Positions 36,511 to 46,317 of a stretch of DNA of 64,000 nt are shown one piece after another (within the stretch, counting starts at the first letter, position 1; every line of letters starts with the position of its first letter). The stretch is from Roseimaritima multifibrata (GTDB taxonomy: Bacteria; Planctomycetota; Planctomycetia; Pirellulales; Pirellulaceae). Where the stretch lies: positions 6,758,001-6,822,000 of the forward strand of contig NZ_CP036262.1 of the NCBI RefSeq assembly GCF_007741495.1, in the 5' to 3' direction. The notes beneath the pieces are model-generated. The model saw only the letters and a program-made list of their open reading frames with translations. It had not been told where the DNA came from and did no database searches. Position numbers and translations under genes: made by a program.

Positions 36511-37101
36511 ATGCAAAATTTCACCATTCACACCGGTGTGGTCGCCACCATGGACCGCGCCAACGTCGACACCGACCAGATCATTCCCAAGCAGTTCCTG
36601 AAGCGAATTGAACGGACCGGCTTTGGAGAATTCCTCTTTTTCGATTGGCGTTACGAAGAGGACGGCAAGACTCCGAACCCAACCTTCGAACTGAATCAAG
36701 TCGACGTCAAAGGGGCATCCGTCCTGGTGACTCGCCGCAACTTCGGCAACGGCAGCAGCCGCGAGCACGCGGTATGGGCGTTGGACGATTTCGGAATTCG
36801 CTGCGTCATCGCCCCATCGTTTGCGGACATTTTCTTCAACAACTGTTTCAAGAACGGGCTGTTGCCGATCACGCTTTCCGAAGCCGACATCGACATCCTT
36901 TTTGAAAAAACGAAGGCGCAGTCGCCTTATCAAATCACCGTCGACCTAGAAACGCAAACCATCACCGACAACCAGGGATTCGAACGCAAATTCGAAGTCG
37001 AACCCTACCGTCGCCACTGCCTGATGAACGGTCTAGACGACATCGCGCTGACACTAGAGCACGAAGCCAAGATCACCGAATTCGAAAACGCAAACGCCTA
37101 G
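36511..37101 (+). CDS. leuD: 3-isopropylmalate dehydratase small subunit
   Basis: 196 residues. [21 protein letters not shown] at the N-terminus and [19 protein letters not shown] are the LeuD signatures of the swivelling domain. It pairs with LeuC encoded just upstream. Length normal. Confidence 0.95.
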   Translation: MQNFTIHTGVVATMDRANVDTDQIIPKQFLKRIERTGFGEFLFFDWRYEEDGKTPNPTFELNQVDVKGASVLVTRRNFGNGSSREHAVWALDDFGIRCVIAPSFADIFFNNCFKNGLLPITLSEADIDILFEKTKAQSPYQITVDLETQTITDNQGFERKFEVEPYRRHCLMNGLDDIALTLEHEAKITEFENANA

Positions 37102-37275
37102 GCCACAGGCTTTGAGCAGCAGCGGGCGAATTTCTTAGCGGAGCGGCGCAAGCCGCCCGGCAAATACGCGGGGCATCCAAGGCAATGGCCGGACGGCTCG
37201 CGCCGTACCGCTACGAAACCAACTGGCACTGGGCTAACGCCCAAGGCCACAGGCTTTGGCACCAGCGGGCGAATT
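37100..37275. repeat. repeat-rich tail of the leu operon
   Basis: GGCCACAGGCTTTG with AGCGGGCGAATTT occurs at 37100-37134 and again at 37243-37276. Between them lie CTTAGCGGAGCGGCGCAAGC and GCCGGACGGCTCGCGCCGTA, members of the repeat family of the 15-kb cluster. Confidence 0.75.
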
Positions 37276-37392
37276 TACAAACCAAAGGCGATACGCCTTC
37301 CCCTAAAAGGCCCACAAAAACGCAAGTTTTTCAGGCAAACAGAGGGGGCTTGTCAAACGCAAGAAACCTAGGGATACTCTGGACCAAATTAA

Positions 37393-37476
37393 GCCGGAGT
37401 GGCGGAATTGGCAGACGCGCTGGATTCAAAATCCAGTTGGTGCAAACCAGTGTGGGTTCAAGTCCCACCTCCGGTA
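37393..37476 (+). tRNA. tRNA-Leu, anticodon CAA
   Basis: Acceptor stem GCCGGAG pairs with CTCCGGT (G-T at the last pair), followed by discriminator A. The D-arm sequence is TGGCGGAATTGGCAGACGCG. The anticodon arm is CTGGA-TTCAAAA-TCCAG, giving CAA for leucine codon UUG. A long variable arm and a TGGGTTCAAGTCCCA T-arm complete the class II fold. The CCA end is not encoded. Confidence 0.95.
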
Positions 37477-37490
37477 CTTAATACAGAAAA

Positions 37491-37524
37491 AGGACTTAGG
37501 TCGATTGACCTGAGTCCTTTTTTT
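37491..37524 (+). terminator. intrinsic terminator of tRNA-Leu
   Basis: AGGACTTAGGTC pairs with GACCTGAGTCCT (one mismatch) around a GATT loop, followed by seven T. It starts 15 bp after the tRNA. Confidence 0.92.
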
Positions 37525-37939
37525 GTGCATTGCCTTGCCCAGCGAGCGGCCCCTGCGACTTACATTGAATGCAGCAAGGAGATGACATCGTTGCTTGCCC
37601 GAACCTGACTGGAACCTGAGAACATCCGATCAGGGCGCTAATGCCCTTAGCTTTGCAAGCACGGCCCGGGTGCTGGTGCATTTCATTCGAAAACATCACC
37701 CCGCTCCCTTCGTTTCCAGCTAGGGCAACCTGGCGCATCCATTCGCGAAATTCGTGTTATTAGCGGGCAATGTCTCACACCTTGCTTTGCCCGCGAACGG
37801 CGCTAACTTTTGCGTTCGTGATACTCGGTCGCCCCCCCGCAAATGCGCGACCTGCGCCCGCGAAGCTTACCAAGCTACCGACGACACTTGTCGCGGTCGC
37901 CAAACACCTCCTGCAAATTAAAACGACGCTCTTAACACT
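37525..37939. other. gene-free stretch after tRNA-Leu
   Basis: I looked for an integration scar (a repeated tRNA 3' end, integrase remnants) and saw none. No repeat family member or credible gene is visible. Confidence 0.5.
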
Positions 37940-38509
37940 TTATGATGGCAGCAAGCCATCGCGTTCGTGTTGCTGCACGATTTCCAGGTGCATCTCGCGC
38001 ATGGTTATCCAGAAATCGTTTTTGAGGGCTGGATCGTTCGAGCGCACGATGTTCAGACTGACCTGCAAGTTCTTAAGCGCCGTATCGAATTGACTCTTTG
38101 TACACGCCAGACTGGCGATGGCTCGCTTGCGCAGTGGTCCGGTAAACGATGCTTCCAAGCGGATGAAATCGTACACTTCTTGCGTAAGAGAATTCAGTTC
38201 ACCTACCGGCTGATAAGCCTCTTTGTAGTGAACATCGCGGAAGTACTGCATTTCCATCAGCACAGCATCGCCCCCTGGGATTTTTCCGTAGAACACCTCG
38301 TCGGGGTAGGTCTGAGGAATCCGCGTCTTCCAATCCCAAACCGCTTTCACCTTCGGACTCCAGCCCCCCGCTTTCGGTTTCTCTTCGGACAAATCTGTAC
38401 TGCCCCACAAGGAAGGATGCGGGGATCCTCGGCTGCCGAAAACTGTACAGACCTTGTTCTTCAAAACAAATTGGTAGGCTTCATCAAATGTGTGAATCAT
38501 GTTTGCCAT
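37940..38509 (-). CDS. uncharacterised protein, possibly AlkZ-related
   Basis: 189 residues from ATG 38509; no signal peptide or membrane segment. The conserved-looking parts are KVKAVWDWKTRIPQTYPDEV, FYGKIPGGDAVLMEMQYFRD and LRKRAIASLACTKSQFDTAL, suggesting a soluble winged-helix or helical fold. I have a weak memory of similar sequences labelled AlkZ-related, after the DNA-glycosylase family, but I see no catalytic QxQ motif and do not assign that function. It is isolated, with gene-free DNA on both sides. Confidence 0.65.
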   Translation of the reverse strand: MANMIHTFDEAYQFVLKNKVCTVFGSRGSPHPSLWGSTDLSEEKPKAGGWSPKVKAVWDWKTRIPQTYPDEVFYGKIPGGDAVLMEMQYFRDVHYKEAYQPVGELNSLTQEVYDFIRLEASFTGPLRKRAIASLACTKSQFDTALKNLQVSLNIVRSNDPALKNDFWITMREMHLEIVQQHERDGLLPS

Positions 38510-38885
38510 ACAAGAACCTCTAACGGATTCGGTCTCGGCTGAAGAGAGAATCGTTCCAGCGGAACAGGGAACGCTACTTTTTCGCTATTTTCCCTTTCGG
38601 GACCTCCATCGGTACTGGAACAAGTTTGGCGATGGTCCCGCCTTCAAATCCAGCTCCATCCTACGTTTGAGGTTTCCATTGTGAAGGGGCGAGCGAACAC
38701 GATGGGGCCGACGAACGACCACGATCGATCCGCCCCGAAAAGGCGAACCACCACCATGCTTTGGGTTTGGTCTGCAAGCCGCGACATGATTCCAATTTGA
38801 CTCTCGGGCCTGATGACGTAGGTTTGCATAGCGAGTATCTGTCTGGGTGCCTCCACCCCTCCATCCTGCGCGGTCAAGAACTTCT
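38510..38885. other. gene-free stretch before the membrane protein gene
   Basis: A weak hairpin (CGTTCCAGCGG...GGAACG) lies near 38554-38572. Short open frames on both strands here lack ribosome sites and recognisable sequence. Confidence 0.4.
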
Positions 38886-39737
38886 ATGAACCATCCAATG
38901 CCTCCGGAAACTCAACCCGTTTCGTCCCCCGCTAAGCCTCGACGAAACTGGATCATCATCGCCTTATTGGTCCTCTTTATTAGCCCGATTGTCCTGACCG
39001 TTGGCGTCGTCTGCTTGCTGGCATTTGTTGCGGTGCTGGGCGGATCGGCCGCTATCGAACAGGCGAAACTGCAAACCGAGGCAAAATTGCAAACCGAAGC
39101 GACCGTCGTGTCGACCCAAGCCTTCAGCGATGCCCCCAGCCCCGGCGACCCCCTGATCGCCGAAGTCGAAAGCCCTCAGGAAAGCCCCATCGTCGAGTCA
39201 CCGTTTGTCGAGGTCGATGAGACTCCACGAACGCCTGAACCGACTTCGCTGCGATTTAACGACCTGACTTTCTCACTCCGTTTTGTCGACAAGAATGATT
39301 CGACGGGAACCCTTAACGAATACATCCCCGATGGCGAAACGCTAGAACGCTGGACCCAAATGATCGCCGTTCGCGACCAGCCAATTAACGTCGATCCTGC
39401 CACCGTCGCTCAAGGAGCCGCAGAAGCTTTACAAAAAATCAATCCACAGGCCCCTTATAAACTTTGGCAAAGCGACGACGGACTCAGCCACGGTATCGAT
39501 TTTGCAACATGGCAAGGCGACATCGCTGAGTACAACATTTTTGTTTACACGCGATCAGCGGACAAGAAAAGCATTGCCAGCTACCAGTACGCTGAACGAG
39601 CTTACGGCGATGAAAGACAAGCCTTTTTGGACGACCTAAAAAACCGCCGCAAAGATCTGATCGGCGAAGTGACGGAGTTTCGTTTTCCCGTCCTGACCGA
39701 GCAAGCCCCGCCGTACCAACTGATCTCGCAGCCGTAA
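38886..39737 (+). CDS. membrane-anchored protein of unknown function
   Basis: About 283 residues from ATG 38886. A proline-rich cytoplasmic start (MNHPMPPETQPVSSPAKP) and one strong membrane helix (IIIALLVLFISPIVLTVGVV) are followed by an acidic, Pro/Ser-rich linker and a ~150-residue extracytoplasmic domain. This ends in a region like a stress- or lipoprotein-type beta domain but no known family is visible. The architecture matches the many single-helix anchored proteins of planctomycetes. Confidence 0.7.
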   Translation: MNHPMPPETQPVSSPAKPRRNWIIIALLVLFISPIVLTVGVVCLLAFVAVLGGSAAIEQAKLQTEAKLQTEATVVSTQAFSDAPSPGDPLIAEVESPQESPIVESPFVEVDETPRTPEPTSLRFNDLTFSLRFVDKNDSTGTLNEYIPDGETLERWTQMIAVRDQPINVDPATVAQGAAEALQKINPQAPYKLWQSDDGLSHGIDFATWQGDIAEYNIFVYTRSADKKSIASYQYAERAYGDERQAFLDDLKNRRKDLIGEVTEFRFPVLTEQAPPYQLISQP

Positions 39738-39754
39738 GGCTGTCCGGAAAGGGC

Positions 39755-39935
39755 GGAACATGTAGCCCGGAGGGCGGCAGATACTTGCCGGCGGTGCAAG
39801 CCGCCGGAGTGGGTATCGCGAAAAGGAAAGCCCAGCGGGCGACAGAACCACCCTTGTCTGTCGCCCGCTGGGCTTTTGTGCGCACGCTCGCTAGGTTTCC
39901 GTTGGCTTACACCAACGGCAAGTATCTGTCGCCCG
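39755..39935. repeat. AGCCCAGCGGGCGACAG repeat cluster
   Basis: Units GGAGGGCGGCAGATACTTGC, CGGCGGTGCAAGCCGCCGG and CAGCGGGCGACAGAACC, with the last repeated in inverted and direct form to 39932. Same families as the 15-kb cluster. Holds the hairpin at 39828. Confidence 0.8.
39828..39877 (+). terminator. long hairpin in the AGCCCAGCGGGCG repeat
   Basis: 19-bp perfect stem (AAGCCCAGCGGGCGACAGA and complement) around ten bases, followed by TTTG. Very like 15237-15289. Confidence 0.6.
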
Positions 39936-39998
39936 CTGGGCTAAAATCGCTGCACTCAGACTCGGATGAGCAGGCCTGAAACCGTCACCTACAAGTTT

Positions 39999-40024
39999 CA
40001 CTTCGCGGAGCGAAAGGCGACACT
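39999..40024. repeat. palindromic CTTCGC-GCGAAAG repeat
   Basis: CTTCGCGGAGCGAAAGGCGA plus CAC, a member of the family at 7.7, 19.3, 28.1 and 61.3 kb. Confidence 0.7.
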
Positions 40025-40205
40025 ACGAGACTCACGGCCTTGCGTTGCGACTCTTTCTTTGCTTGGGCGGACGCTCCCACTCATTTATTGGGGAGATAGC
40101 CTGGGGAGGGTATCGTGGCAAAAAGAGACTTTTAGGGTATCTTATTGTCCTCTACCGATTCCTCTCCGCTAGCTCGTCTCCCCTCGTTTCAAAAGCTCTC
40201 CGCCG

Positions 40206-41909
40206 ATGCTTACCATTGTTTCGTTCGTCTTCTTTACTGCTTTGGTCGGCGTCCTGACTTGGCTGATCACTCGTCACAAAGAAACGGATTCGGCCGACGG
40301 CTACTTCCTGGCCGGGCGCAGCCTTGGGGCGGGGGTGATTGCGGGATCGCTGCTGTTGACCAACCTTTCGACCGAGCAGTTGGTGGGCTTGAATGGCGAC
40401 GCTTACACCAACGGTTTGTCGGTGATGGCCTGGGAAGTTGTCGCAGGGGTTTCGCTGGTCCTGATGGCGGTCTTCTTTTTGCCTCGCTACCTGCGGCGCG
40501 GGATCACGACCATCCCTGAATTCCTGGCCGGTCGCTACAACGATACGACTCAGCTGATTACCAACTTTATCTTTATCCTCGCCTATATGATGATCCTGCT
40601 GCCGATCATCCTTTACACCGGCGCGATGGGGCTGAAAGAGATCTTGGCGATCTCCGATCTGACGGGGATCGAATCGGAGACCGCGACGCTTTGGCTTACC
40701 GTGTGGACGATCGGGATCATTGGTTCGATCTACGCCATTTTTGGCGGACTTCGCTCGGTTGCCGTTTCGGATACGCTGAATGGTTTTGGGCTGCTGGTCG
40801 GTGGCGGCTTGATCGCTTACTTCGGGTTGAGCGCCGTTGGGGACGGCAGTGCACTCGAAGGCCTGTCGACGCTCCGTGAAACCCATCCCGAGAAATTCAA
40901 TTCACTCGGCTCCGCCGATAGTTCGGTCCCCTGGCCGACCCTGTTCTCCGGCGTGCTCCTGCTAAACCTGTTTTACTGGACGACCAATCAACAAATCATC
41001 CAGCGGACGTTCGCTGCCAGCACTCTAGCCGAAGGCCAAAAGGGAGTCCTCCTCGCGGCCACGTTCAAAATCCTGGCGCCGTTAATCCTGGTCCTGCCCG
41101 GGATCATCGCGTTCCATCTTTACGGACAAGGAGACTCCCCGATCCCTCAAGACCAAGCTTATGGGACGCTGGTCCGCAATGTACTACCAACCAGCCTGAC
41201 CGGCTTTTTTGCCGCGGCGTTGGTGGGAGCCATCCTCAGCTCGTTTAACTCAGCTCTGAATGCGACCGCCACCCTGTTCAGTCTTGGGTTTTACCGCAAA
41301 CTGATCCGTCCAACGGCAAGCGATCACGAGACCGTTCGGATGGGCCGTATTTTCGGGACCATCATCGCCCTTGCCGCGATGACGATGGCTCCAATGCTGG
41401 CCGGCCAAGACAGTATCTTTGGCTACCTACAAAAGATGAACGGACTCTACTTCATTCCGATCTTTGCAGTCGTGTTGGTCGGTATGTTGTCTAAGAAAAC
41501 ACCTGCCATCGCTGCAAACATTGCGTTGGTTGTCGGCGTCGTCGTGATCTTCTGCGGCTATTTTGCTCCCGGTTTCAGCAGTGTTGTCGGCCAAATCCAC
41601 GAATTCCACTTCCTGGGAATTGTCTTCGTTAGCCTTGTCGCAATGATGTTGGGTTTTGCAGCGATTGCACCTCGACCATCGCATCAGCATTCATCGGCCG
41701 GCCAAGGATCCGCAGCGAAATCGGACCTTGCCGCGGACCAACCGTACGCCCCTCTGCAAACGGGCAGCGAAGGACTTCAAACGGACGATTCAAGCGACGA
41801 CGAATTCCCACCCAGCCCAATCGATATGACTCCCTGGCCTTTGGCACTCCCCGCCGGAATCACCTTGGCGATCATTGTCGTTGGGATCTACGCCTGGTTT
41901 GCGATCTAG
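40206..41909 (+). CDS. sodium:solute symporter (SSS/SLC5 family)
   Basis: 567 residues with about thirteen membrane helices. The first helices include DGYFLAGRSLGAGVIAGSLL and NLSTEQLVGLNGDAYTNGLS, and GAILSSFNSALNATATLFSL near 340 is the SSS signature region. It should couple Na+ entry to uptake of a small solute. The inserted loop near 490-545 is Ser/Gln/Asp-rich and cytoplasmic. Substrate cannot be read from the sequence; sugar transporters of this family are common in planctomycetes. Confidence 0.9.
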   Translation: MLTIVSFVFFTALVGVLTWLITRHKETDSADGYFLAGRSLGAGVIAGSLLLTNLSTEQLVGLNGDAYTNGLSVMAWEVVAGVSLVLMAVFFLPRYLRRGITTIPEFLAGRYNDTTQLITNFIFILAYMMILLPIILYTGAMGLKEILAISDLTGIESETATLWLTVWTIGIIGSIYAIFGGLRSVAVSDTLNGFGLLVGGGLIAYFGLSAVGDGSALEGLSTLRETHPEKFNSLGSADSSVPWPTLFSGVLLLNLFYWTTNQQIIQRTFAASTLAEGQKGVLLAATFKILAPLILVLPGIIAFHLYGQGDSPIPQDQAYGTLVRNVLPTSLTGFFAAALVGAILSSFNSALNATATLFSLGFYRKLIRPTASDHETVRMGRIFGTIIALAAMTMAPMLAGQDSIFGYLQKMNGLYFIPIFAVVLVGMLSKKTPAIAANIALVVGVVVIFCGYFAPGFSSVVGQIHEFHFLGIVFVSLVAMMLGFAAIAPRPSHQHSSAGQGSAAKSDLAADQPYAPLQTGSEGLQTDDSSDDEFPPSPIDMTPWPLALPAGITLAIIVVGIYAWFAI

Positions 41910-42087
41910 TCCCAGGCCGTTTATCCAGGCGAAAAGCCTCCAGACGATCGATTCTTGCCCCATTCGGGAACTTTTGTAGTTCGGATGCCGTCAACCATTG
42001 AGCGGCAACGTGCGATATCAGACGATTCGGCGGTACGTGCGTCGGTTAATTTAGTGACGAATTTGAAGGTCGCCGGGCATAGGGAGG

Positions 42088-42163
42088 AATCCTAACCCGC
42101 CGCGTGAGCGAACGACAACGGTCGACACGGTACAGTCCCTCGCTCACGCGGCGGGTTAGGATT
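42088..42163. repeat. 23-bp perfect inverted repeat, 30-base loop
   Basis: AATCCTAACCCGCCGCGTGA plus GCG at 42088-42110 is mirrored exactly at 42141-42163. Too long for an ordinary terminator and no T-run follows. A half copy lies at 19245. The rest of the gene-free stretch 41910-42344 shows nothing else. Confidence 0.9.
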
Positions 42164-42344
42164 TCATATGCCGCCTAGATAACAAAAACCCTTTGTTTCT
42201 CGTGCGGACGCATTTTGGAGATGAAATAGACACCCCATTCAGGGGTACGATCCGCTAAGCTACAGACTCGGTAGTACCTGCGCAGCTGAGAAATAGAGTG
42301 CTCACTCGTCAATGCATTTCCGCGAATTGGAATCGATATACACC

Positions 42345-43385
42345 ATGTCCGATGCGATCTCTTCGTCTGGTTCCAAGCCTGACACCGAACCCACATTGAG
42401 CGATAACGATGTGCAGGCGATCGACGACCTGCGCGTTGCTCACAGCAAACTGAAAACGGAACTTGCTCGCGTTATTGTTGGGCAACAGGCCGTTATCGAT
42501 CAGTTGGTCATCTGCTTGTTTGCTCGTCGGCATGCGTTGCTGATGGGAGTCCCGGGACTTGCCAAGACCTTACTGGTCAGCAAACTGGCAGAAACCCTTT
42601 CTTTGCATTTTAGCCGTATCCAGTTCACTCCCGACCTGATGCCGATGGACATCACCGGGACCGACATCCTGCAAGACAATGCAGAGGGCCGCCGCGAATT
42701 CCACTTCGTCAAAGGCCCCGTCTTCGCCAACATCGTCTTGGCGGACGAGATCAACCGAGCCCCACCCAAAACGCAAGCTGCCATGCTGGAAGCGATGCAA
42801 GAGCAGCGGGTGACGGTGGTTGGCAAAACGTACGAACTGCCTTCTCCGTTTATGGTCTTGGCGACGCAGAACCCGGTCGAGCAGGAAGGAACCTACCCGC
42901 TTCCCGAAGCTCAACTGGACCGTTTCATGTCGCTGATCGAACTGGATTACCCAAACGAAGCCGAAGAGATCCAGATCGCCAAAAGCACGACCGGTGGCGA
43001 TCTGCCGGAACTGGCACATCTGCTGACCGGCGAAAAAATCCTCGAGCATCAGGCTTTGGTACGGCGAGTCCCAGTGCCCGATCATATCTACACCTACGCG
43101 GCTCGACTGGTCCGTAAAACGCGACCACAGGGTGAGTCCGCTCCGTCTTGGTTGCCTCCGTTGGTGTCATGGGGAGCAGGTCCAAGAGCCGTCCAAAACC
43201 TGATCCTGGGTGCCAAGTCTCGAGCCGCCCTGCTGGGCAGTTACATGGTTCGCTTAGAGGACGTTCAAGAAGTCGCCGCAGCGGTGCTGACCCATCGAAT
43301 CATCACCACGTTCGCGGCCCAAGCCGAAGGGATTGCGGCCAAGGACATCGTCAAACGACTGATTGAGGAATCGAACGAGAGTTAA
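42345..43385 (+). CDS. MoxR-family AAA+ ATPase
   Basis: 346 residues from ATG 42345; an in-frame ATG at 42312 is possible. Walker A is GVPGLAKT near residue 68, Walker B IVLADEINRAPP near 133, followed by KTQAAMLEAMQEQRVTV, and sensor VLATQNPVEQEGTYPLPEAQ. MoxR ATPases act as chaperones or activators for vWA-domain proteins encoded next to them, as in the DUF58 and BatA genes that follow. First gene of the 42.3-58.9 kb run; the DUF58 start overlaps its stop (TAATG). Confidence 0.94.
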   Translation: MSDAISSSGSKPDTEPTLSDNDVQAIDDLRVAHSKLKTELARVIVGQQAVIDQLVICLFARRHALLMGVPGLAKTLLVSKLAETLSLHFSRIQFTPDLMPMDITGTDILQDNAEGRREFHFVKGPVFANIVLADEINRAPPKTQAAMLEAMQEQRVTVVGKTYELPSPFMVLATQNPVEQEGTYPLPEAQLDRFMSLIELDYPNEAEEIQIAKSTTGGDLPELAHLLTGEKILEHQALVRRVPVPDHIYTYAARLVRKTRPQGESAPSWLPPLVSWGAGPRAVQNLILGAKSRAALLGSYMVRLEDVQEVAAAVLTHRIITTFAAQAEGIAAKDIVKRLIEESNES

Positions 43386-44296
43386 TGTTTACCGGACGAC
43401 AACCTCGCGAATTCCTTGACACCAAAATCCTTGCTCGCCTAGCCGGGATGCCTTTGTTTGCGCGCCGTGCGATGCAGGGGAACGTTTCAGGAAAGCATAC
43501 CAGCCCGCACCGCGGGGCCAGCGTTGAATTCGCTGAATACCGCAAGTACGTTCCCGGCGATGACCTGCGCCGTTTGGACTGGCGAGCCTACGGGCGATCG
43601 GATCGGTTCTATATCAAAGAATTCGAAGCCGACACAAACCTCCGCTGCTGCGTCGTCCTGGACACCAGCGGGTCGATGGATTTTGGCACCACCGGAACAA
43701 CCAAAATCCAGTACGCCCGCCAGATCGCCGCCTCGCTTGGTTACTTGGCGGTCCAGCAAGGGGATGCGATTGGCCTGCACTGCTTCGCCGACGGGATCGT
43801 AAAAAACGTTCCGGCAAAACGGAACGCTGCCCACCTGTCCCTTATCTTTGACACCCTGGAACAGGCGATCCCCGAAGGGCCCACGCAACTGATCTCTGTG
43901 CTGCACGAACTGGCCGAAACCATTCGCCAGCGAGCCTTGATCGTTGTCATCTCCGATTTCTTTGTCGATCCGGCAGAACTGCGTGGGTGCTTTGAACATC
44001 TCCGCTTCCGCAAGCATGACCTGGCCGCTTTTCAGTTATTAGACCCTGCCGAGCTTGAATTTACTTTCCAGCGTCCAACACGATTCTTGGACATGGAAGG
44101 AGGTCCGGCGATCTTTGCCGAACCGAACGTGATTGCCGATCGATACCAAACGGCGCTCAACGAATACCTCAAACAACTGCAACAAATCGTCTTGGAAACC
44201 GGGGTCGATTACCATCGGACTCGGATCGACGAACCGTTCGAGCAAGCGTTGATGCGATTCCTGGTCGGGAGAACTCGAGGGCGAGGCGTACGATGA
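43385..44296 (+). CDS. DUF58 protein with a von Willebrand factor A-like domain
   Basis: 303 residues. FAEYRKYVPGDDLRRLDWRA is the DUF58 signature; CCVVLDTSGSMDFG carries an intact MIDAS motif (DTSGS) near residue 95. No membrane helix. DUF58 proteins normally form a pair with MoxR. It overlaps the BatA gene by four bases (ATGA). Confidence 0.93.
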   Translation: MFTGRQPREFLDTKILARLAGMPLFARRAMQGNVSGKHTSPHRGASVEFAEYRKYVPGDDLRRLDWRAYGRSDRFYIKEFEADTNLRCCVVLDTSGSMDFGTTGTTKIQYARQIAASLGYLAVQQGDAIGLHCFADGIVKNVPAKRNAAHLSLIFDTLEQAIPEGPTQLISVLHELAETIRQRALIVVISDFFVDPAELRGCFEHLRFRKHDLAAFQLLDPAELEFTFQRPTRFLDMEGGPAIFAEPNVIADRYQTALNEYLKQLQQIVLETGVDYHRTRIDEPFEQALMRFLVGRTRGRGVR

Positions 44297-46317
44297 GTTT
44301 TCTACAACCTTGGATGCTGCTCGCTTTACCGCTGGTCGCTTTGCCGGTCATCATCCATCTGATCAACCAGCGTCGTTTCCAGACGATGCCCTGGGCGGCG
44401 ATGATGTTTCTGCTGGCCGCCAACCGGATGTCGCGAGGCTATGCAAGGTTGCGGCAGTGGCTGATTCTTCTGTTTCGGATGCTGGCGATTGCAGGCCTGT
44501 TGTTTGTGATCAGCCGTCCCCTGGCAAGTGGCTGGCTGGGAGCAACCGCCGGTGGCGGAGCCGATGCGACGATCGTGATCCTGGACCGTTCGCCTAGCAT
44601 GCAACAGATCGGCACCGGGTCCAACAGCAGCAAACTAGATACCGCTAGGCGGCAACTTAGCGACGCACTGGCCACGCTGGGAACTTCGCGGTTGGTCTTA
44701 ATCGACAGTGGCGATTCGTCGGCGCGAGAACTCGAATCGATCGAAGCAATCTCGGACGCGACCGACACCGGCCCGGCAGGCAACACGGCCGACCTGGCGG
44801 GGATGCTGAAAACCGCGTACGACTATGTCAAAGCAAACCGTGTCGGACGCGCCGATGTCTGGATCGTTTCCGACCTGCGAGAAAGCGACTGGGAATCGGG
44901 AAGCGGACGCTGGGATGCGCTTCGAGACAACTTTGCATCATTGCCACAGACGACCAAATTTCATCTGCTGGCGTACAGTGAACCGACAGCTCAGAACCGA
45001 TCGATTCGAGTCACCAACGTGCGTCGTCAACAACAAGGGGACACCACAAATCTGTTGGTCTCGCTAAGCCTAAGCGGCGACGAAAACAACACGGCGGAAG
45101 GCGAATTCCCGCTGCAGTTTGAAATCGAAGGCGCCCGCTCGGAAACGACGATCGCGCTCACCGGCGGCAGTGCCGAAATCAAAGACCACCCAATTCCAAT
45201 CGATAGCCAATTGGTTCGTGGTTGGGGTCGTGTTTCGATCCCTGCCGACACCAACCCCGCCGATAACGATGCCTACTTTGTGTTTGCGGAACCCGCACCC
45301 CGCAAAACCATTCTGGTCAGCGATGATCCAGAAACCTCGCGACCGCTGTTGCTGGCAGCCCAAATTTCTCCCGATCCAAATGTCGCGGCAACCGCCGAAA
45401 CGGTCAACCGCGATCAGCTGGCGACGATCCCCTGGGAAGAAGTTGCCCTCCTGGTCTGGCAAGGGGACCTACCAAGTGCCGCCGAACAAAAACCGATCGA
45501 TGCTTTTGTCCAAGCGGGCGGACAGGTACTGTTTTTCCCTCCCAAAATCATTGGTTCCCAGCAAGCCTACGGTTTGAGTTGGCAGCCCTGGATTTCCGAC
45601 GACAAAGGGGCCGAAGTTTCCAACTGGCGAGGCGACGAGGACCTGCTTGCCAACACGATCAGTGGAGCCTCTCTGCCAGTTGGCAAACTTAAAATTCACA
45701 AGTACGCGGGACTGAAGGGCGAGTACACGCCGCTGGCAAGTTTGGATGAACAGCATCCTCTGCTAGTCCGCGCCAATCGATTTACAAATGACCCCGCTGG
45801 CAACCGAGATACCACGTCTCTTTCCGGACCGCCGGGCATCTACTTTTGCACCACCACTCCCAACCCCGGCGATTCCACGTTGGCACGCGACGGTGTGGTG
45901 CTGTACGTCGCGATCCAGCGAGCCATCCTGCGAGGCAGCGAAGCCTTGGGCGACACGCGTTCCCTGGACGCGGGAGCCAGCGAAGCGGTCGACTGGCGAG
46001 CGGTCAGCGTTAACGAAGACGCCATTTCCTCCCAGTACGGAATCCAGCCGGGAATCTACGAAACCAGCCAAAAGCTGCTGGCAATCAATCGCAGCAAAGC
46101 CGAAGACAGCGCCACCCTGGTAAGCGATCAAAAACTGGAATCCTTATTTCAAGGACTCGATTTTTCCCGCGTCGATGACCAGGCGGGCAGCCTCCGATCC
46201 TTGGTAAACGAAATATGGCGTCTGTTCCTGATCATCATGATCGTCGCCATGATTGTTGAAGCGGCGTTATGCCTTCCGCAGAAACGAACTGCGAACGAAG
46301 GAGCCGCAACGCCATGA
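44293..46317 (+). CDS. BatA-type membrane protein with vWA domain
   Basis: 674 residues. The N-terminus is the BatA_N region: FLQPWMLLALPLVALPVIIH then LINQRRFQTMPWAAMMFLL with two membrane helices. A vWA domain follows with MIDAS-like IVILDRSPSMQQ near 95. A long periplasmic beta-rich part precedes a C-terminal membrane helix (LFLIIMIVAMIVEAALCLP). Likely works with the DUF58 and MoxR proteins at the membrane. The next gene overlaps by four bases. Confidence 0.9.
   Translation: MSFLQPWMLLALPLVALPVIIHLINQRRFQTMPWAAMMFLLAANRMSRGYARLRQWLILLFRMLAIAGLLFVISRPLASGWLGATAGGGADATIVILDRSPSMQQIGTGSNSSKLDTARRQLSDALATLGTSRLVLIDSGDSSARELESIEAISDATDTGPAGNTADLAGMLKTAYDYVKANRVGRADVWIVSDLRESDWESGSGRWDALRDNFASLPQTTKFHLLAYSEPTAQNRSIRVTNVRRQQQGDTTNLLVSLSLSGDENNTAEGEFPLQFEIEGARSETTIALTGGSAEIKDHPIPIDSQLVRGWGRVSIPADTNPADNDAYFVFAEPAPRKTILVSDDPETSRPLLLAAQISPDPNVAATAETVNRDQLATIPWEEVALLVWQGDLPSAAEQKPIDAFVQAGGQVLFFPPKIIGSQQAYGLSWQPWISDDKGAEVSNWRGDEDLLANTISGASLPVGKLKIHKYAGLKGEYTPLASLDEQHPLLVRANRFTNDPAGNRDTTSLSGPPGIYFCTTTPNPGDSTLARDGVVLYVAIQRAILRGSEALGDTRSLDAGASEAVDWRAVSVNEDAISSQYGIQPGIYETSQKLLAINRSKAEDSATLVSDQKLESLFQGLDFSRVDDQAGSLRSLVNEIWRLFLIIMIVAMIVEAALCLPQKRTANEGAATP

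Noticed and set aside
37393-37939. tRNA-Leu as an integration site for a mobile island
   Set aside because: No repeated tRNA 3' end, integrase or island-like genes follow.
38499-38877. Small frames (61 and 77 residues) before the membrane protein gene
   Set aside because: No ribosome site or recognisable sequence; they lie on opposite strands over the same bases.
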